Source: Colius striatus
Lineage: Eukaryota; Chordata; Aves; Coliiformes; Coliidae
Direction: 5' to 3'
DNA: 64,000 nt
NCBI RefSeq assembly: GCF_028858725.1
Contig: NC_084763.1
Location: 3,162,001 to 3,226,000 of the forward strand
Under the pieces are notes generated by a model. That model ran no database searches and was not told the origin of the DNA. It was given only the letters and a program-made list of their open reading frames with translations. The first letter of the stretch is position 1. Each line of letters opens with the position of its first letter. Below are positions 1 through 13,070 of this stretch, one piece after another. Made by a program: the position numbers and the translations under genes.

Positions 1-2143
1 ATAATACAATTATTTGTCAGAGATTTAATTTGGGTTGATGGAAGTCGGTTCTTTGTAATGAAGTGCCAGTAGCTGTGAGAGGCTGCTGCTTGCATTCAGA
101 ACTGGCGATGCCCTTGCCCTCTGCAAGCCCCCGTGCAACCATCTCTCCTGGATTCAGTATGGCCGGGCACACAGAAGGCATCATCTTCTCTTTGCACCCC
201 AGCCTGTGCTCAGAGGTGAAGGCAACTGTTCAAGTCCCTGTGGTCACTCTGAGCACCAGATCCACTGTTCTGGCACAATTAAGTTGTCTGCTCTGACAAC
301 TTGATTGACATGAGGTTTGGGAGCAAGAAACTCAGCAAGTGGAAGTTGAAACAGTCTGAGCGGAGCAGTCGTAGGCTGGGTCAGTCTGATGGGGGCTGGA
401 CTTGGGAGGGAAGGGATTAAATCTTCAATGTGTTCAACCTCTCTTAGAGTTCAGAAGGTCTGCTTCATCTTCACTATGTGTACATCCACCTTGTTCTGCC
501 ACAGATGCTGGTTCCAGCTGGCTACTGCTTGGCTGCTCCACTTTCTGTCCCTGCAAAGCGCGGCAAAAGCTGGAGTTAAGGACTGAGCTTTTACACAGCT
601 TTGTCAAATGATACTTCATTTCATTTTGGCCTTGTAGTCCAGTGACAGAGCAACTCATGCAGCAAAACAGGGCTCAGGATGTGGAGCTGAGCTACTACTG
701 GCAGCAGTGATAAAGTGGAGAAGCTACCCTGCTTACATTTATTTTTCAGGGCTGGCTAGGGGTGGGCTTTAGATCTTCTGTCTTTGGAAAACCACGTCTC
801 CACCACAGAGAAAGGGAGCAGAGCAGTGCTCCATTCAGTGGCAGACCTGATGGTGGGGACTCTTCCCATGCCCCAGTGTTCCCATGCATTGCTCAGTGTT
901 TCTGGCAGTGCTGCTGTTCCCCTCCCCGGCGTGAGTAAGCAACATGTCCATTGAACCGAAGCTGTGTGTTTACTGAGCAGGTATCCATATACCCGTGTTT
1001 CAGCTACAGGCCTAGTTTGGGTGTTACAGGAATAATCACTGTGCCTGCACGTGTCTGCAGATGATGGGAACAACTGCACCATGCAGAAGGTTGAAGACTT
1101 GTATTATGCATGTCTTTTAAAATACTCTTTGACTGCCTCTTCCTGTGCATTTATGAATCTCAATGTGATGGCATTTACCAGGAATCCAAAGGACAGGAGA
1201 GAAAAATAATGAGCTGTGTGTTCTGCCTAACTACTACCACACTTTAAAACCCATTGAAGGAGAGGATGGGTTTTTTGCTATGAAATGCAGGAAAATGACT
1301 TATAACTAGAGGCAAGATGTTGATCAAGGTCAGTCCTAAGTCTGGTTGTGTTGACAAGTTCTCATGTGCCACATTGCTCAAAGCCTTGAATACGTGGATG
1401 TGCCATTTGGGTCGGGCAAAGACTGCCTGTCCTTCCTCTGTCTCTCTTCCCTCTCGCCAACAGTGAAATCACAAAGGGGGAATTTCCCTCCCTCCTGCAG
1501 AACTGTGTGTGGTCATTTGCTAGGATCATTTGGATATCTTCCTCAAACCATTAGGTGCATCAGATCAACTTGCTGGTGTAGCAGCTTTCCAAACAGCGAG
1601 TATTTTTAGGTTCTGTGCCACGATGTCAAACCAGAGCTTCAGACTGAATCGTGGAGACAGAGCACCATTGTCTTTAGCTGATCCTGGTGTCAGTATTGTG
1701 ATTGCAGCTTCATGTGAGCAACATCTCTAAAGCACAGCAGCGTGATAGGATGATGTGCACTATGGGGTGTCTTAGGGGTGTTTAGAACCAAGACAAGTTA
1801 CTAGTAGATGCATCTCAGCATTACTCTTGCCCCTCTTTCTTGTGAGAGTAACATTCTTTATCTCACAACACAAAGTAGAGACGAAGCAAAATAGCAACAA
1901 CTTACTTTGTCTAGATCATACACAAGATCCCCACAGTAGTGACTGTCAAACTGAGGCTGTATGTTCTTTCTGCAGCTGTTTCTTCAGTGCTCTAACACTG
2001 TTATTAACAGTACCTGTCACTTGTACATCCCCTCAGAGCTGTAAGCAGTTTGATAGACATTGCACAAACTTACTGGAAAGCATAAAAAATTAACTACACA
2101 TTCTTACTGGCTGAACTAAATTCTTTGCGTTACTTCACAGCCT

Positions 2144-2167
2144 GGCTTTGGCTTTGGCTTTGGCTTT
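2144..2167. repeat. Short tandem repeat, (ggcttt)4
   Basis: Four perfect copies of the hexamer ggcttt lie end to end, followed by a diverged copy. It sits in intronic sequence and no function is suggested. Confidence 0.85.
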
Positions 2168-3946
2168 AGCTCAGTGAAACACTCTTCCAGACCGACCAGT
2201 TCCCTGACTTACTTTAGATTTTCTTTTGAGTATCACTGTTGTAGTATCAGTATAGTTTTATCACACCTGGATTGCAAAGGCACTGCTGAAAATAGTATAT
2301 ACAGTTTCTGTGTCAGACTTTCTGGGCCACTTTAATTAAGAGGCTAAAGTGATTTCAAACAAACAGTGGAGCACGACTTAGAAGTGCTAAAGGGCTGCTA
2401 ATAGCAGAAACTTCCTGCAGTTAATGATTGTCCTTGATTTTGGTGAAGCAGTAGTAGCAGCAGAGACAGTAGTGTAGAAAACACTCTGTTTCTCAGCATC
2501 ATTTTTATCAGCTTATCAAGCAGGTGATGTGACAGGAGGAGTTTGAGCTATTCTTACAGTTACCACCATGATTACAAAGCTGGGGGAAAAAATGTGTGTG
2601 GGGGGGGAAAAGTGTGCTGGAAATAAATGTGAAAACTTCTGACGTCCATTTTGCATTCCTGAAGGCTCACCCAACATGGGTGCTTTCTATCCAGGGTAGA
2701 ACACATAGTGAACATGTACCTTGACAGGCAGTGTTGCTCTTGCCACCTCCCGAATTCCCTGCTGTGGGTGAGGCCAGGCAGCCTGTGTGGCACAGCCCCT
2801 GCGCAGAGCCTTTGCCAGCAGCTGAACCTGGCCCTGCCTGCTGAGCCCCCTTCGCCCCAGAGCCCCTCGAGGGTTTGGTGAGCCCACTCATCCAAATGAG
2901 CTTGCAGAACCCTTGTTCTGTGCTACAAAACCAGGCACCAAAAGTCACAATAGTTATAAAAATGGCCCAGCGCAATCTCTGCTTACTCAAAACCCGCCTT
3001 GGTCCCAAGGGGGTCCACGCTGTGACAGGCTAGCCTGTCCCCTCCCAGCAGACACAGCAAGCCTTTATGGTGCTTCTCTGTTGTGTCAGTGTTGAAAATG
3101 GTTCGTGTTTTATTGTGAATGACTGTTATTTGCAGCTCCCAGTTTTACAGCTCCCACCGCACAGAGATCAAGGACCCGATGCTTCCTTTGCATCCGCGCT
3201 GTAAATCAAGATTAACTCCAGTGAAACCACTCCAATCACAAGTGTGAAACCAGGAGGAATGAAAGGAAAATCAGGCTGTAAACTATTTGGCTTTTATTTT
3301 TAAATAGCAAAACGAATGTGGCTGCTCTGCAGACACAGGGTGACCGGCACAGGACCAGCTCCTGCGTTACTAATGCACCTCCATTTAAATGCAGATTTTT
3401 CCTTCCAACACAGAACTTCAGGGAAATCCTCTCCAGATAAACTGTAATAGGTACCAAATGGTAATTCAATATTTCACTTTAACTTGTGTTTCAGCTTATT
3501 GATCTTAATTTTCTATAATTTTGATGCAGCATTTGCCTAGGGGGAAGAGGATTACTTTCAGTATAATAAGGTTTTTAATTAATAATTAATTATGCTGCTA
3601 TTCCAGACATCCATGCCAGCAGTGGCAATCTGCTGGTATTCCTCTACCTATCTCTGTTTTCAGTGGTGGAAATCAGCAAGGTGTGACTTTACATATTTCA
3701 GGAAGGAATTGAGCCACACAGCTGAGAAAAGGAAGCGTAACACAAACATCACAGTGTTTATGTGGGATGTGCTTATTAGGACAGTGTCTTGTTCTCAGTA
3801 AGTAATAAGACCCTGACTCATTGGTGAAAGCCCATGAAGATGGGATGCTTGTGCTATACTGCTGCATTCAAAGGCTTTCCATTTGCCTACATGTCTCCAG
3901 GTAAATGCTGTGAGGCATGAGTGTTGGTCATTCTCACACCAAAATC

Positions 3947-3998
3947 ACTTAGAATTGTTTGGTTGGAAAAGACCTTTAAGATCAAGTCCAACCACTCA
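3947..3998 (-). mobile_element. CR1 3'-end fragment, diverged
   Basis: The sequence reads agaattgtttggttggaaaa followed by gacctttaagatcaagtcc, which is the reverse complement of a CR1 3' end. Only about 50 bp can be recognised, so it is an old, heavily 5'-truncated copy. Beyond it the sequence is unique. Confidence 0.65.
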
Positions 3999-4992
3999 CC
4001 TCACACTTCCTTCTCTATACCTACTCCTTGGTAAGGAAGGACTTGCACCTCATGAACTCTTTCCAGCATGACCATTAAATACTGCAGTTAAAGAAGCCTC
4101 TCTCAGCTGTTCGGATTTCACTGTGCTTTTGGCAGAGATGTAGGAATAACCAGAGGGCCTGCTCATTCAATTAAGCCTTTCAAATTCATGACATCATTTG
4201 CTTCTACCATATATACGTTTAACAGTTCTTTTTTCCTCTGTGTAATCTTCCCTGCTCAAGTGCAGCTTGTAAGATGTGCATGAAACCTTGATAAAAGCTC
4301 TGATGTGCTGGCCCAAACTTTTAAGTATCCTAAATAGTGTGCTGAAGTCATAGAAATAAATCTACTGGATCATAAATGTAGTCAGGAGGAATAATCTGAT
4401 ATTGAGTGTTAGTGTTTTCTCAGCAGTTAACAGGGTGTCTCCCAGTCTAGTTAAAATTAGCCTACACCATTTCTCAGTTTCCAGGCTGAAAGCCTCAGGG
4501 CTGTGGTGAAAACAAAGCAAGCAAGGCTCAGGCTTCATCCTCAGTACCATCAGCTACAAAATAAAACTCCCAACTGAGACAGAGTTAAAATAGCATAAGA
4601 GCTTTTAAAATCCATTATTAGGTTTGGGTTTTGTTGTTGTTTGACTTTCTAAATACAGCTTGATTACTTGCAGAGTCTGTTTTGTTAATGTCTCCAAAGG
4701 GTGTTCTGGCAGCCGTAAGATTCATCAGGTTTAAATGTCTGAGATGAACATTTTCCATGTGGGATCCTTCGAAATCTGGATTTTTCAAGTAAAATATCAA
4801 AAGACAAGCAACAAAACTGTGCAATCTTAGAGTTAATGAGACCTTTGTCATCTAATTTGGTCAGCAAAAGAGATGTTGGAGCAATACTGATCAATGTGCT
4901 TGTGCTCCTTTCGGAAGCTCACCTAGGAGCCCTCAGAGTTCTTCTCTGTATTCTCCCTGAATTTCTCAAATGCTGACAGATTCAACCACCTG

Positions 4993-5271
4993 CTAAGCAA
5001 AATAAAAACTGCTAGGAAAACATTCCTCCACTACCACACCAAAATGAGCTGTGCCCATGACCATGCTTAGGCTTGAATCAGTGGTCTGTTGCAATCCATC
5101 AGACAGAAAGTGGAATCCTTGGTCACTGATAAGAACATAAGGCACGCCGTAAAAAGCTGCCTCATAATAGGATTTGTTGTTTGAAGGTTTGTGAGGAGTA
5201 TTAGTTTGGTTTTGGTGTGGTGATCCATGTATCTCTCTATGTGTGTCCAAAAAAGAAAGCAGGAGTAGCAT
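4993..5271 (-). pseudogene. Decayed endogenous retrovirus integrase fragment
   Basis: One minus-strand frame contains YGVPYVLISDQGFHF near codons 41-55 of the open segment, with the Asp codon at about 5122-5124. In retroviral integrases and related transposases this pattern (Gly-x-Pro, then Ser-Asp-Gln/Asn-Gly-x-x-Phe) surrounds the second Asp of the catalytic D,D-35-E triad. The SDQG form resembles ERV-L-type integrases. On both sides the frame stops resembling integrase, and no third catalytic Glu at the right spacing, gag, env or LTR could be seen. It is therefore a short, dead fossil inside the TPK1 intron, probably surviving through frameshifts and deletions. A chance match is possible because only one motif is clear. 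Confidence 0.45.
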
Positions 5272-6095
5272 TTGCTTTTAGTTCTGAAGTCCAGAAATGT
5301 CAGACTTCAAAACCACTCCGCAGAACCTTCTCATCTAACCACTCACGGCTTCCCTTGAAGGCACGGCCACCTGGGCTCAGTACCACTGAGACATGCTGAC
5401 TTCAGAGATGGGGAGCAGTGGAAAACAGTCCAGCTAGGCTGGAGGAGCAGGGTAGAGTGTTTTTTCTCATCAAGAGTCTGTTATCAGTAAACACTGTTTG
5501 ATTGGAACCAAAGCACTAAGCAAAAATTCAAGGGGGGGAGGAAAAAATGGGTAACGCTGCAGGAAAGTGGGGTGCTGTTTTCCATTAATCACTGCTGTTT
5601 TTATCCAAGTCAGCTCTTGAAGGCTCTTGGGGAAAACCAAAAAAGACTCCTGATTGTCTAACAGACAATTCTCAGTGATCAAAAACAGAATTTCTTTTAA
5701 TTATCCTAAAAATCCTGGGAGGGGCACATCTAGATTTAAAAGGCCAAACAAACCAGTGTGAAAGCCCTTATTAAAATCCCTTTTGGTACCCATCAAAACA
5801 ACAGCCACTCAATATCAGGAAATAAAATGGTTGTTTTCTTTGCAATGTCCTTCAGAAAAATAATCCCAATAACAAGAATAAGAGGTGTTTTGTAAGAGTT
5901 TTTTTCCCCCAAGGTGTAAGCTCTTGCCAGGACTTAACAAATAAGACTGAAAGCCATTTGAAATGGAACGGCTTGAGTATGACCTGATAAAACTTCCCAC
6001 TTGCTTGACCTTGTAAACTTCACATCATAAGGTGTGACACAGCAGGAAGCGTTGCTAGAAGCAGGAAGGTAATGTACATCCTCATTTTTCCCTGT

Positions 6096-6278
6096 GAGGT
6101 GAGGGAGCCCTGGCACAGGCTGCCCAGGGAGGGTGTGGAGGCTCCTTCCTTGGAGGGCTTCAAAACCCACCTGGACACGTTCCTGTGTGACCTGATCTAG
6201 GTGGGAGCTGCTTCTGCAGGGGGGTTGGACTGAATGATCTCTAATGGCCCCTTCCAACCCCACCATTCTATGATTCTC
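6096..6278 (+). mobile_element. CR1 retrotransposon 3' end
   Basis: This is a 5'-truncated CR1 in + orientation. It contains the conserved stretch gagggagccctggcacaggc, then ggcttcaaaacccacctgga, and the 3' tail gaccttccaaccc-type sequence closing with attctatgattct. It is well preserved and belongs to the same young subfamily as the copies at 33.6, 54.1 and 58.4 kb. Confidence 0.92.
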
Positions 6279-7705
6279 TTATTTCTTTACTGGCTTAAAC
6301 TGAGTTTTTCCCATTCATTCCTGTTGATGTATTGAATGGAAAGCATGCATTTTTAATGGTGTTAGTTGAAGTGCTGGCTGGTTGTGAAACCAAGTCCTTG
6401 GAATCGCTCCATTTCAGCCATGTGAATCTTCAGTAGTGTTTGCTCTTTTTTTCCTTTCACTTCAGCGTTTCAAACCGGGATCTTTGCACGGGAGGATACC
6501 TGGCAGAGAAAGAGAAAAGGCTCCATCTAGCGGGAAAGGAGCTCTGAGTTAAAGGAGTAGGAAAAAAAATAAGGCAGGGTTTTCACTTAATTTTATGCAT
6601 GAAGAAATAGTGCTTTAGATTTTGTTTCATTAAGCTGCCATGTTGTTGTTAGTGCCTGCCGTCTCCAGAGCCATTATCTCACATGCAAAGCTGAAACATT
6701 AAGCATTATTCTGACAGCCTTGAGCAAGAAGCAGTAAATGATACTAAATGAGTGGGTTTATACAGAAGAATTGATCCACAAAGTTCTTCCTCCCCACCTC
6801 CCCTTCAAGCTTCATTATCTAGTAACCAAAAATGGATCATTTGTGTCTCGACCAACTGTTTAAGGTTCTTTCCTACTTAAAACTGACTGGAAATGTTCAG
6901 AACTTGGCCATAACACTTAGTAGAGTATTTGTGGAGTACTTTTACACAGGGATATCTGCTTGTGTGTTACCTCATCTTCATTAAGTGACCTGTTTACCTG
7001 CAAAAGGTGAGAGCTGGCTTCTCCAACACCTCCCACATCCCACACACCTGATTCTGGCAAGGGATAACCCCCGTGGCTCCTGCTGGCCCTTCCAAAGCCC
7101 AACTCCTTCATCCTGGCATTAGCCCAGGAGCCTGCTTAGCACTGTTATGTGTCCAAAATCATCCTAACAGAGCGAAGAGTCTTTATTTTAGGTGCAGAAC
7201 TCATGTAGGATGGTACTTCCCCCCCTCCTGCCCCGTCTCTCCTTTGCTAACTGCTGCACTGTGTCGCTGTCATGCTCCCACTCCTGAGACTGAGAGGGTA
7301 GGTCTCTGCCTTAGAGCAGTAATGAAGCTTCAGTGTTACTCTCTCATTCCAGCCACACACAGCTGGCAGCTGAAACCTTCCCTTCAGTCCATTTCAGGCT
7401 GATAACAAGAGTGAGAACAGGAACAAGTAGGAGCAAGCACAGACTTGGCAGAAGTGACACTGAACCACGTTGTATGTCCTGCCTTTTGTCAGGCTGTCTC
7501 ATGTTCAAGCCACGCAGCCTGGCAACATCAATTCCTCCTGTGCAGCTTCCAGCAAGGGGCAGACAGTGTAACGTATGTTGCAATGTTACCACACTCCAGT
7601 TTCCCATAGCCCATGTTCACATACACAATCAGAATGTTTATCTCCTGTGCAAGCCCCAAAGTCGAGGTTAATGTGTTGGTTTGCACACCTCATCTTCTTC
7701 TCTGC

Positions 7706-7827
7706 AGACATTCCAAACCCACCTGGACAAGCTCCTGTGTGCCCTACTCTAGGTGGTGCTGCTCTGGCAGGGGGGTTGCACTGGGAGCTCTCAAGGTCCC
7801 TTCCAACCCTTGAGATGCTGTGACTCT
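7706..7827 (+). mobile_element. CR1 retrotransposon 3' end
   Basis: A 5'-truncated CR1 in + orientation. It carries ccaaacccacctggacaagc, then caggggggttgcactgg, and ends at gatgctgtgactct. It is more diverged than the copy at 6.1 kb. Confidence 0.88.
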
Positions 7828-8674
7828 TACTCCAATCTGAGGAGGGACTGAGGAAGTGAGTTCTCATGTGAGTTGTTTACCTGAGGAACTAGTCTCAGAG
7901 TGCCTGTGGGGAAGTACCTGTGTCTGCAAAATGCAATGCTATGTCCAGAAGGGAGGAAACAGAAGATCAAAGCTAAAACTCTATTTTTTGGTTTGAGAGC
8001 AGCTTGTATCTTTGGTCTCAGCCTGTGGGAAGTTTGTGTAACCCTTAAAACATGTCAGCTAAAACCCATTCTGAACAGCTGAGTGTTTCCAAATGATCAT
8101 TCCCACTGCACTGTCAGCTGCAATAAACTCAGCATTGACAGGACCTATTGACCACCTGGTTTCTAAGTGCAGGTGGACACTTGCCTCACTAGAAGATGCA
8201 TACAGTAGACTTACTTCAGAGCAAAAGCTGTTAAATGGTACCACTTTTAACTCTTCACATGTTGAGAGATAACAGGCTTGCAGCTGATCTAAAGGAAATC
8301 CCATGTTTGGAAGTACAGTGAAATCTTCTGCCTCATTTAAACTTTAAATACCTTGTCTAGCATTGGTACTTGAGTGGATGCTCCTTAACTACCAGCTTCC
8401 AGATGTGAAACTCTGGGAAACATTCAACAGTCTGCTTTTATAACAATCTGCTGTAAATGCTAATTTGGGGATTAAGTATTAATTTATTCCCTCTGCAGGT
8501 CATCAGATGGTCTCACACAAGTCTGCTAATTCATATTGAACATAGCTGCTTCAGGTGTTGTTCCTCTGGGTTAGATTTACTCTGCTGGTTTTTCCTTCTG
8601 TCATTCTTTACATGAACAAATGCACATCAATGCATTTCTAAAGCACCACTAAGTGTCTCACTTGTTTTTCACAG

Positions 8675-8793
8675 CTAACCAGGTGCTGAAGTTTGGAACA
8701 CTCGTCAGCACGTCCAACACCTACGATGGCTCCAGCGTCGTGACCATCGAGACAGACAAACCTCTGCTGTGGACAATGGCTGTCAAAAAATAG
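8675..8793 (+). CDS. TPK1: Thiamin pyrophosphokinase 1, terminal coding exon (C-terminal 38 residues)
   Basis: TPK1 transfers pyrophosphate from ATP to thiamine, making the cofactor thiamine diphosphate in the cytosol; the enzyme is a homodimer. The exon follows a clear acceptor (tttttcacag). It begins with two bases of a split codon and reads 38 residues to TAG. The segment [15 protein letters not shown] and the ending LLWTMAVKK match my memory of the vertebrate TPK1 C-terminus almost residue for residue. The exon corresponds to human residues 206-243, with no length difference. The STSNTYDG loop lies at the thiamine site; from memory, human variants at N219 and D222 in this loop cause TPK1 deficiency, and both residues are intact here. 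The earlier exons lie outside the window. Identification is secure; the start of the gene cannot be seen. Confidence 0.95.
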
Positions 8794-8920
8794 CATCAGC
8801 TACAGCTGCCTTTTCTGCAATGAATTAAGACAGCAAAGCTATTCCAAATGATTTAAGCAGGCAGCAACTTAATGTACTGAATGGACACCAAGTCTGAAAT
8901 AAAAGTCACTTATCACTAGC
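8794..8920 (+). other. TPK1: TPK1 3' untranslated region
   Basis: This runs from the TAG stop to just past the polyadenylation signal at 8898-8903. The end near 8920 is estimated from the usual 10-25 base spacing between signal and cleavage site. Longer 3' ends are possible. Confidence 0.65.
8898..8903 (+). terminator. TPK1: Polyadenylation signal AATAAA of TPK1
   Basis: A canonical AATAAA hexamer lies about 105 bases after the TPK1 stop codon, on the coding strand. Confidence 0.75.
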
Positions 8921-10230
8921 AGTAACCGAGTACTTCCTTCTGGAACCTCACGCTGCTTCAGCAGAAGACACATAAGCTGCCACCCAATAGTCACAAGCAG
9001 AAGTGAATGTAAAGAAACTGCTACTGCTTATCTGATGAGTTCAGACTATTTTTACCAAGTGTTTTGCTCCAATACTGAACCATTTTTCCCCCTTTGCCAA
9101 AAGGAAATGGAGTACACCGTTGCATGTGGTGTACCTGTACTGACAGCAGGTAATTTCGTTTCTCTCTCCTGGTTTGCAATATCCACAGGTGCTGCTGAAG
9201 TGAAGATTTCTCAAGAGTAGTACTAATTGAACTTTTCTGCTTACAAAGCAAGTTTGTGCACTGAAGAAGCTTCAGTTTTGCTGTCATACCAGTACTAGAC
9301 TTCCCAGTATCAAGTGCTTTTAAGGGCTGTAGCAGAAGTAGCCTCCTACCTTCTGCAAATACCAAATGCGTCACAGAAGTTTTTGGAAGGAAAGAGAGAT
9401 TCCTTCATCTCAATATGTGGAGGAAGAGCACTTCACCTACCAGCATTTTTTGCAGGATTTATTGTTAAAATATCAAATGATTTAATCATGGAAACTTCCA
9501 TGTGAACAGATGCAGAGCCCTTTACAACTCTGCCTGCAGCTGTCTCCCAGAAGCAGTACCCAACGTGGTGTACATCCTGTCCAACAGTGTGAGCACACCC
9601 GTTTGCTGAAGGACTGCTTGCTGTTTCTGACAACTAAATTTACCACAAACTCTTCATCTTAGTAACCAACTGAATTTGGCTTTCTCAATGATGCCATCAG
9701 AATCGGGACTTGCAACGCAAGCTCTTAATTTGGTGGAGGATTTTTCTAGTTAAGCACATTATATAAACTAACAGGACTTGCACCTGCAGAAAGGAATGAG
9801 GGGTAATGATGGTGATTCCAGAAATGAGTGGCAAGAATTGCAGCTGACAGACTTTTAAATCACCACTTCAGAGGACACAGTAGTGCTGCTTTCTCGCTGT
9901 CTACTTTTGCTGGAACAACACAGTTTATACTAAACTAATCGTTGGAACAGCTTCTGAAGAGCTGTATGGTTGTCACCCATGGAGGTTTTCAGTACCCAAC
10001 TGGACAGAGCCTTAAGTAACCTTGTCAGCAAGCAACTCTGACCTGACTTTGAGAAGAAGGTTGGGCTAGAGACCTCCCAAAGTGCCTTCCTACCTGAACT
10101 GCTCAATCAGGGTTGAAAGAAATAACAAACAAAACCACAACACAACACTCTGCTTCTGCCAAAAAGAAAGCCTGTAGCACAGACAGGTAGGATCACATAC
10201 ACTTTAAAAGACAAGATGACAAGTATGTTT
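8921..10230. other. Short intergenic spacer between the TPK1 and SEC61G 3' ends
   Basis: About 1.3 kb separates the predicted cleavage sites of two convergent genes. It holds one old CR1 fragment at about 9.94-10.1 kb. I saw no exon in the remainder; the open frames near 9.0-9.6 kb on both strands look like chance. Confidence 0.7.
9940..10105 (+). mobile_element. Old CR1-like 3' fragment
   Basis: The stretch ggaggttttcagtacccaac, then tggacagagcctt, then gaaggttgggctagagacct matches the 3' region of older CR1 subfamilies (the motif family of a heading Asn-Trp-type line then a 'ttggactagatgacct'-like tail). It is strongly diverged and lacks a clear microsatellite tail. Confidence 0.6.
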
Positions 10231-10250
10231 GTAAACCCAAAGTGAGCTTG

Positions 10251-10256
10251 TTTAAT
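10251..10256 (-). terminator. SEC61G: Polyadenylation signal ATTAAA of SEC61G
   Basis: On the minus strand, ATTAAA lies about 70 bases after the SEC61G stop and is followed by a T/G-rich stretch. It is the only good hexamer close to the stop. The short 3' UTR suits this small housekeeping gene. Confidence 0.6.
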
Positions 10257-10325
10257 AGCAAACAACTTAAAGCCGTGAAGTCTCTGCAGAAAGTGTCACA
10301 ACCTCCTGTTCTTCATGATGGACAT

Positions 10326-12121
<1,796 letters not shown>

Positions 12122-12399
12122 CTGAAAGAGAGGATTTTCTAGTTACACAAGGGGGAAGAGAGATAACATATACAATTTGTAAAGGCTTCACTTAAAAGTC
12201 CAACCTAAGGACTTTAAAAGATACTTCCACTTTGCAGAAAATAAAGGCACAGTGTCAATACATAAACGTGAGGACTGATGGCTGGAAAAAACGTGAAAGA
12301 ATACGTCCCAGAAGGGGAAATGGACAGCTCCAGCCCAGCTTGCTTTCAGCTGTGTCCTACACTGACAACACTCAGGAAGGCTCCTGAACCCACGCAGGT

Positions 12400-13070
12400 C
12401 AGAAGGTGAGCACCCAGCGCCATGCCGCGGCCTCACCTCAGCCCCAGCCCCTACCCCAGGCGGGCTCCAAGCTGGCGGGACGGGATCCCTCCGGGACGGG
12501 CTCTTCCCCCCCGCCCCTCTCCCCGCCGTCCCTCCTGACCGAGGCCGGGCCGCCCCGGCTGTCCCCACCGCGGGCCGGCGGCCTCGCTCACACGGCCCCC
12601 GCGGACGCCGCGGCCCCGGGGGCTCCCGGACGGGCTCCCCGCCTCGGTCCCGGTCCCTGCCGCCGCCCGGCCCCGGCCCCACGCCGCGCTCACCGGCCGC
12701 GCTGCCCAGCCAAGGCCACGTCGCACAGCGGCGGAGGGCGGTGGGCGGGGCGGGTTCGCTTTAAGGAGGAACAGGAGGGTTTTGGGCTGTCGTTTTCCGG
12801 TTCCTGTCGCTCCTCGTTCCTCCTCATCCCGGGCGCGGCGGCAGGGCTCAGCCGGGGCCCAGCGCGGGCTGCGGAGCCTCGGCCCCCAGCAGCCGCCCGC
12901 CCGGGGCAGGAGCGGAGGCAGCCGGGCTGCGCTCGCCCGGGCCTTACCCAGCCGCGGTCCTGGGGAGGCCGCGCCATGCATCGGCGTTTCCGTGGGGTTG
13001 TAGCGCTGCGGTGCAGCGCGGGGGGGATAAAGGGAACGCGGTACGCGTGTCCCCGTTAGAGACGCTGCTG
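12400..13070. promoter_or_regulatory. SEC61G: CpG island promoter of SEC61G (possibly bidirectional)
   Basis: This block is very GC-rich and dense in CpG, in sharp contrast to the AT-richer flanks. It holds overlapping GC boxes at 12742-12754 (gtgggcggggcggg) and an ETS-type ACCGGAA site on the minus strand at about 12795-12801. On the minus strand a donor GGCCG|gtgagc ends a plausible non-coding exon 1 at 12694, so transcription probably starts between about 12700 and 12800. Long open frames here on both strands are an effect of GC content and are not called as genes. Confidence 0.85.
12694..12760 (-). other. SEC61G: Candidate SEC61G non-coding exon 1 (5' end estimated)
   Basis: The minus-strand donor gcggccg|gtgagcgcgg at 12694 is the best splice donor in the island. 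It would splice to the exon 2 acceptor at 12121. The 5' boundary is a guess from the GC boxes just upstream. Confidence 0.45.

Larger units (their letters stand above)
1..8674 (+). other. TPK1: Last intron of TPK1 (partial, 3' part)
   Basis: This stretch lies upstream of the final TPK1 coding exon and ends in the acceptor tract cttgtttttcacag, directly before the exon. I looked for the preceding TPK1 exon, which should encode the glycine- and tryptophan-containing part of the thiamine-binding domain, and did not find it, so the whole stretch is probably intron. It contains three CR1 fragments (3.95, 6.1 and 7.7 kb), a decayed ERV integrase fragment near 5.1 kb and a short hexamer repeat at 2.14 kb. 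Elsewhere I see only unique AT-rich sequence. Calling it intron is an inference from the downstream exon. Confidence 0.7.

Noticed and set aside
1..8674. Search for the penultimate TPK1 exon
   Set aside because: No segment encoding the expected thiamine-site residues was found, so it probably lies further upstream, outside the window.
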